Assembly (NCBI RefSeq): GCF_021568285.1
Contig: NZ_JAKGTQ010000003.1
Location: forward strand, 248,001 to 312,000
DNA length: 64,000 nucleotides
Direction of reading: 5' to 3'
Source of the DNA: Rheinheimera sp. UJ63
GTDB lineage: Bacteria > Pseudomonadota > Gammaproteobacteria > Enterobacterales > Alteromonadaceae
Below are positions 62,289-64,000 of the stretch, piece after piece. How positions within the stretch are numbered: position 1 is the first letter of the stretch; each line of letters starts with the position of its first letter. Both the position numbers and the translations under genes were made by a program. The notes beneath the pieces were generated by a model. The model did no database searches and was not told the DNA's origin. It saw only the letters and a program-made list of their open reading frames with translations.

Positions 62289-63656
62289 TTAGGCGCGGCC
62301 ACGTAGGCTTGAAACCAGCATTGCTACGATTACAAAACTTAAAGACATATTAAATGCCAGCGAAATGGTACTCATTAGGGCGTCATTAGTATCAGGAGAT
62401 AATGTGCTATCACCTAAAAAGTGATGGAACATCAAATTAACTAAACTCATACCAAACAAATTGCCAATAGTCCGAGACAGATTCATCGACGAGGATGCCA
62501 CGCCTAGTTCATTTCGGCTGACAGCCCCCATAATGGCATTGTTGTTTGGTGTTGAAAACAACCCAAAACCTACTCCGAGTAACAATAATGCACTACTAAT
62601 ATAGGCAATACTGGAGGTGACTGATAATTGTGATAACGCTAAAAAGCCCATAGCAACAACCAGACAACCGCTGGTCGCTATCATCCGAGGCTGTATTTTA
62701 TCAGCGAGTCGTCCTGCAAATGGCGCGACAATCGCCATAGTAACGGCTTGAAGTAATACCACTTGCCCCGCTTGCAACGGGCTGAGACCTTTGATGTACT
62801 GTAAGTATAAACTTAATAAAAAAGCTAACGAAAAATTGCTGGCGTACATAAGAAAAGATGTTGATAACGACAAACTAAATATGCGACTTTCAATGAACAT
62901 TTGTACCCGAATTAAAGGCTGCCTACTTTGACTTTGATGCACTACAAACAGCAATAAACAAAGAACAGAGAGAATTAATAACAACAAACCTAACATGCTA
63001 GGTACGTAGCTTAAACCAACGACTAAGCACACTGAAAAAAGTGAGAAAATCACCGTTCCCCACCAATCAAAGCGGGTTTTAAGCTCGCTTTTCCACTCAC
63101 CATGTAAAAATAATTTGATACTTAACAAAAGTAAGAGCACTAAAGGGACCTGGGAGAAGAACACCGCCCGCCATCCCCACAATTCGGTTAACCAGCCACC
63201 TATTGCCGGTGCGATACTCAAACCAATATAGACACAGGCAGCCGAAATACCTAAGGCCATGCCTCTTTTCTTATCAGGTGTTACAGAGGTAATAATTGCA
63301 ATACCAACACCAAAAATCATAGCCCCTGCTGCACCTTGTACAAACCGCCAGAACAAGATCCATTCAATTGAAGAGCCTATTGCACACATCAGAGCCGAAA
63401 ACGCATTTAATCCTAGACCAGAAGCATATACGCGTTTTCGACCATAATTGTCAGCCATTTTGCCGCAAGGCAGCATAAAAACGACACTACTGAGCAAATA
63501 GAGTGTAGGCAGCCATCCAACCATGCTAGCACTGGCTTGTAAATCTGCAGCAAGATTAGGAATAGCAATATTTACCGCTGACATGCCTAAAGGACCAATA
63601 ATGGCCCCGCAGCAAACAATGATTAGTGCAATCGTCGTAACTGGAAGTTTAAACAA
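62289..63656 (-). CDS. MFS transporter, DHA2 (EmrB/QacA) type
   Basis: A 455-residue transporter with about 14 hydrophobic segments. N-terminal features: MSAVNIAIPNLAADLQAS, GKMADNYGRKRVYASGL (loop 2-3 motif) and RFVQGAAGAMIFGVGIAI (motif C region SIAPAIGGWL). This group exports drugs or toxic organic compounds by proton antiport. It is convergent with vanB, 25 bases apart, so export of aromatic acids or aldehydes is plausible (inference). Palindromes upstream suggest a dedicated regulator outside the window. Confidence 0.85.
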   Translation of the reverse strand: MFKLPVTTIALIIVCCGAIIGPLGMSAVNIAIPNLAADLQASASMVGWLPTLYLLSSVVFMLPCGKMADNYGRKRVYASGLGLNAFSALMCAIGSSIEWILFWRFVQGAAGAMIFGVGIAIITSVTPDKKRGMALGISAACVYIGLSIAPAIGGWLTELWGWRAVFFSQVPLVLLLLLSIKLFLHGEWKSELKTRFDWWGTVIFSLFSVCLVVGLSYVPSMLGLLLLILSVLCLLLFVVHQSQSRQPLIRVQMFIESRIFSLSLSTSFLMYASNFSLAFLLSLYLQYIKGLSPLQAGQVVLLQAVTMAIVAPFAGRLADKIQPRMIATSGCLVVAMGFLALSQLSVTSSIAYISSALLLLGVGFGLFSTPNNNAIMGAVSRNELGVASSSMNLSRTIGNLFGMSLVNLMFHHFLGDSTLSPDTNDALMSTISLAFNMSLSFVIVAMLVSSLRGRA

Positions 63657-64000
63657 AACAGATCTCTTAAAAAAATAGTGAATACTAAGCGCTTAAAAGC
63701 GTGATGACCAAGTCATCGCCAAGTGCAGCCCCTCTATAAATAGCGCACAACAACGCAGATAAAAATAACATGCTACTGAAAGAAAACACCGCTATTTCTT
63801 AAGGCTATATGCAAACAGATTGGCTTTTTATCGCCGAAAAAAGAGTATGCAGAATGAGGTAAGGGTAAGCGATATAAGCATCTACGCAAATTTGAATTAA
63901 ATGATGTCAAGTATTGGCAATTCTGATAGCTACTATAAAAATAGTCGAATAGTGTTAAAGGGTTGCATTGGTTATGATTCATAACTTAAGGAAGCAAACG
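63657..64000. other. Right-end intergenic region
   Basis: 344 bases upstream of the DHA2 transporter with no convincing gene. It holds the two palindromes at 63690-63717. The only open frame of note (minus strand, about 63773-63982) lacks a ribosome binding site and a recognisable product. Confidence 0.5.
63690..63717. promoter_or_regulatory. Palindromic operator candidates upstream of the DHA2 transporter
   Basis: CGCTTAAAAGCG (63690-63701) and GATGACCAAGTCATC (63703-63717, arms GATGAC/GTCATC) lie 34-61 bases before the start codon. They are adjacent, which suggests binding by a TetR- or MarR-type dimer. Confidence 0.5.

Overview
The window reads as chromosomal DNA of a Gram-negative gammaproteobacterium, most like the Rheinheimera / Alishewanella group of Alteromonadales-type bacteria. 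Support comes from the minus-strand thrS-infC-rpmI-rplT operon with an ATT-initiated infC, a psrA-fadE pair, DUF3080 and DUF4826 proteins, a NorM-type MATE pump, a PEP-CTERM protein and periplasmic S9 peptidases. The genus is inference.

Positions 1-27,251 are ordinary chromosome: ribosomal oxygenase (partial), leucine dehydrogenase, GNAT acetyltransferase, fadE with its TetR regulator, dipeptidyl peptidase IV, upp, an alpha/beta hydrolase, an NlpE/META lipoprotein, a PEP-CTERM protein, the thrS operon, a chemoreceptor, a ketosamine kinase / pteridine reductase pair, riboflavin synthase, a MATE pump and a large S9 lipoprotein peptidase. A nested-palindrome repeat lies at 18697-19023 and short 22-bp repeats at 1271-1393.

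Positions 27,204-47,867 are a 20.6 kb genomic island in a tRNA-Val(GAC) gene. The tRNA 3' part is intact on the left and repeated, with two substitutions, on the right beside a tyrosine integrase. The island carries a type I restriction-modification system whose parts are split. hsdM, hsdS, an ABC-type ATPase and an HNH protein are joined by 1-nt stop/start overlaps and run on into an Mrr-type nuclease, an unknown protein and a NERD nuclease. hsdR lies upstream on the same strand, coupled to two glycosyltransferase genes. One of these encodes a 1022-residue protein with three GT-A-like domains and a kinase-like domain whose catalytic Asp appears to be replaced. A methyltransferase and an unknown protein on the plus strand complete this cassette. 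The ATPase-HNH pair (Septu-like in outline) and the glycosyltransferase cassette are the best candidates for an undescribed defence system.

Positions 48,144-63,656 are an aromatic-acid catabolism region. A MarR regulator with two palindromic operators faces a VanB-type reductase and VanA-type Rieske oxygenase. An AraC/PobR-type regulator and pobA follow, bounded by 70-bp direct repeats. Then come a metallo-hydrolase, a TonB-dependent receptor, an MFS transporter, a GntR regulator with three identical-core operators, a second vanA-vanB pair and a DHA2-type MFS transporter. A likely reading is uptake of methoxylated aromatic acids, O-demethylation by the two Rieske systems, and conversion of 4-hydroxybenzoate to protocatechuate by PobA; ring-cleavage genes are not in the window.
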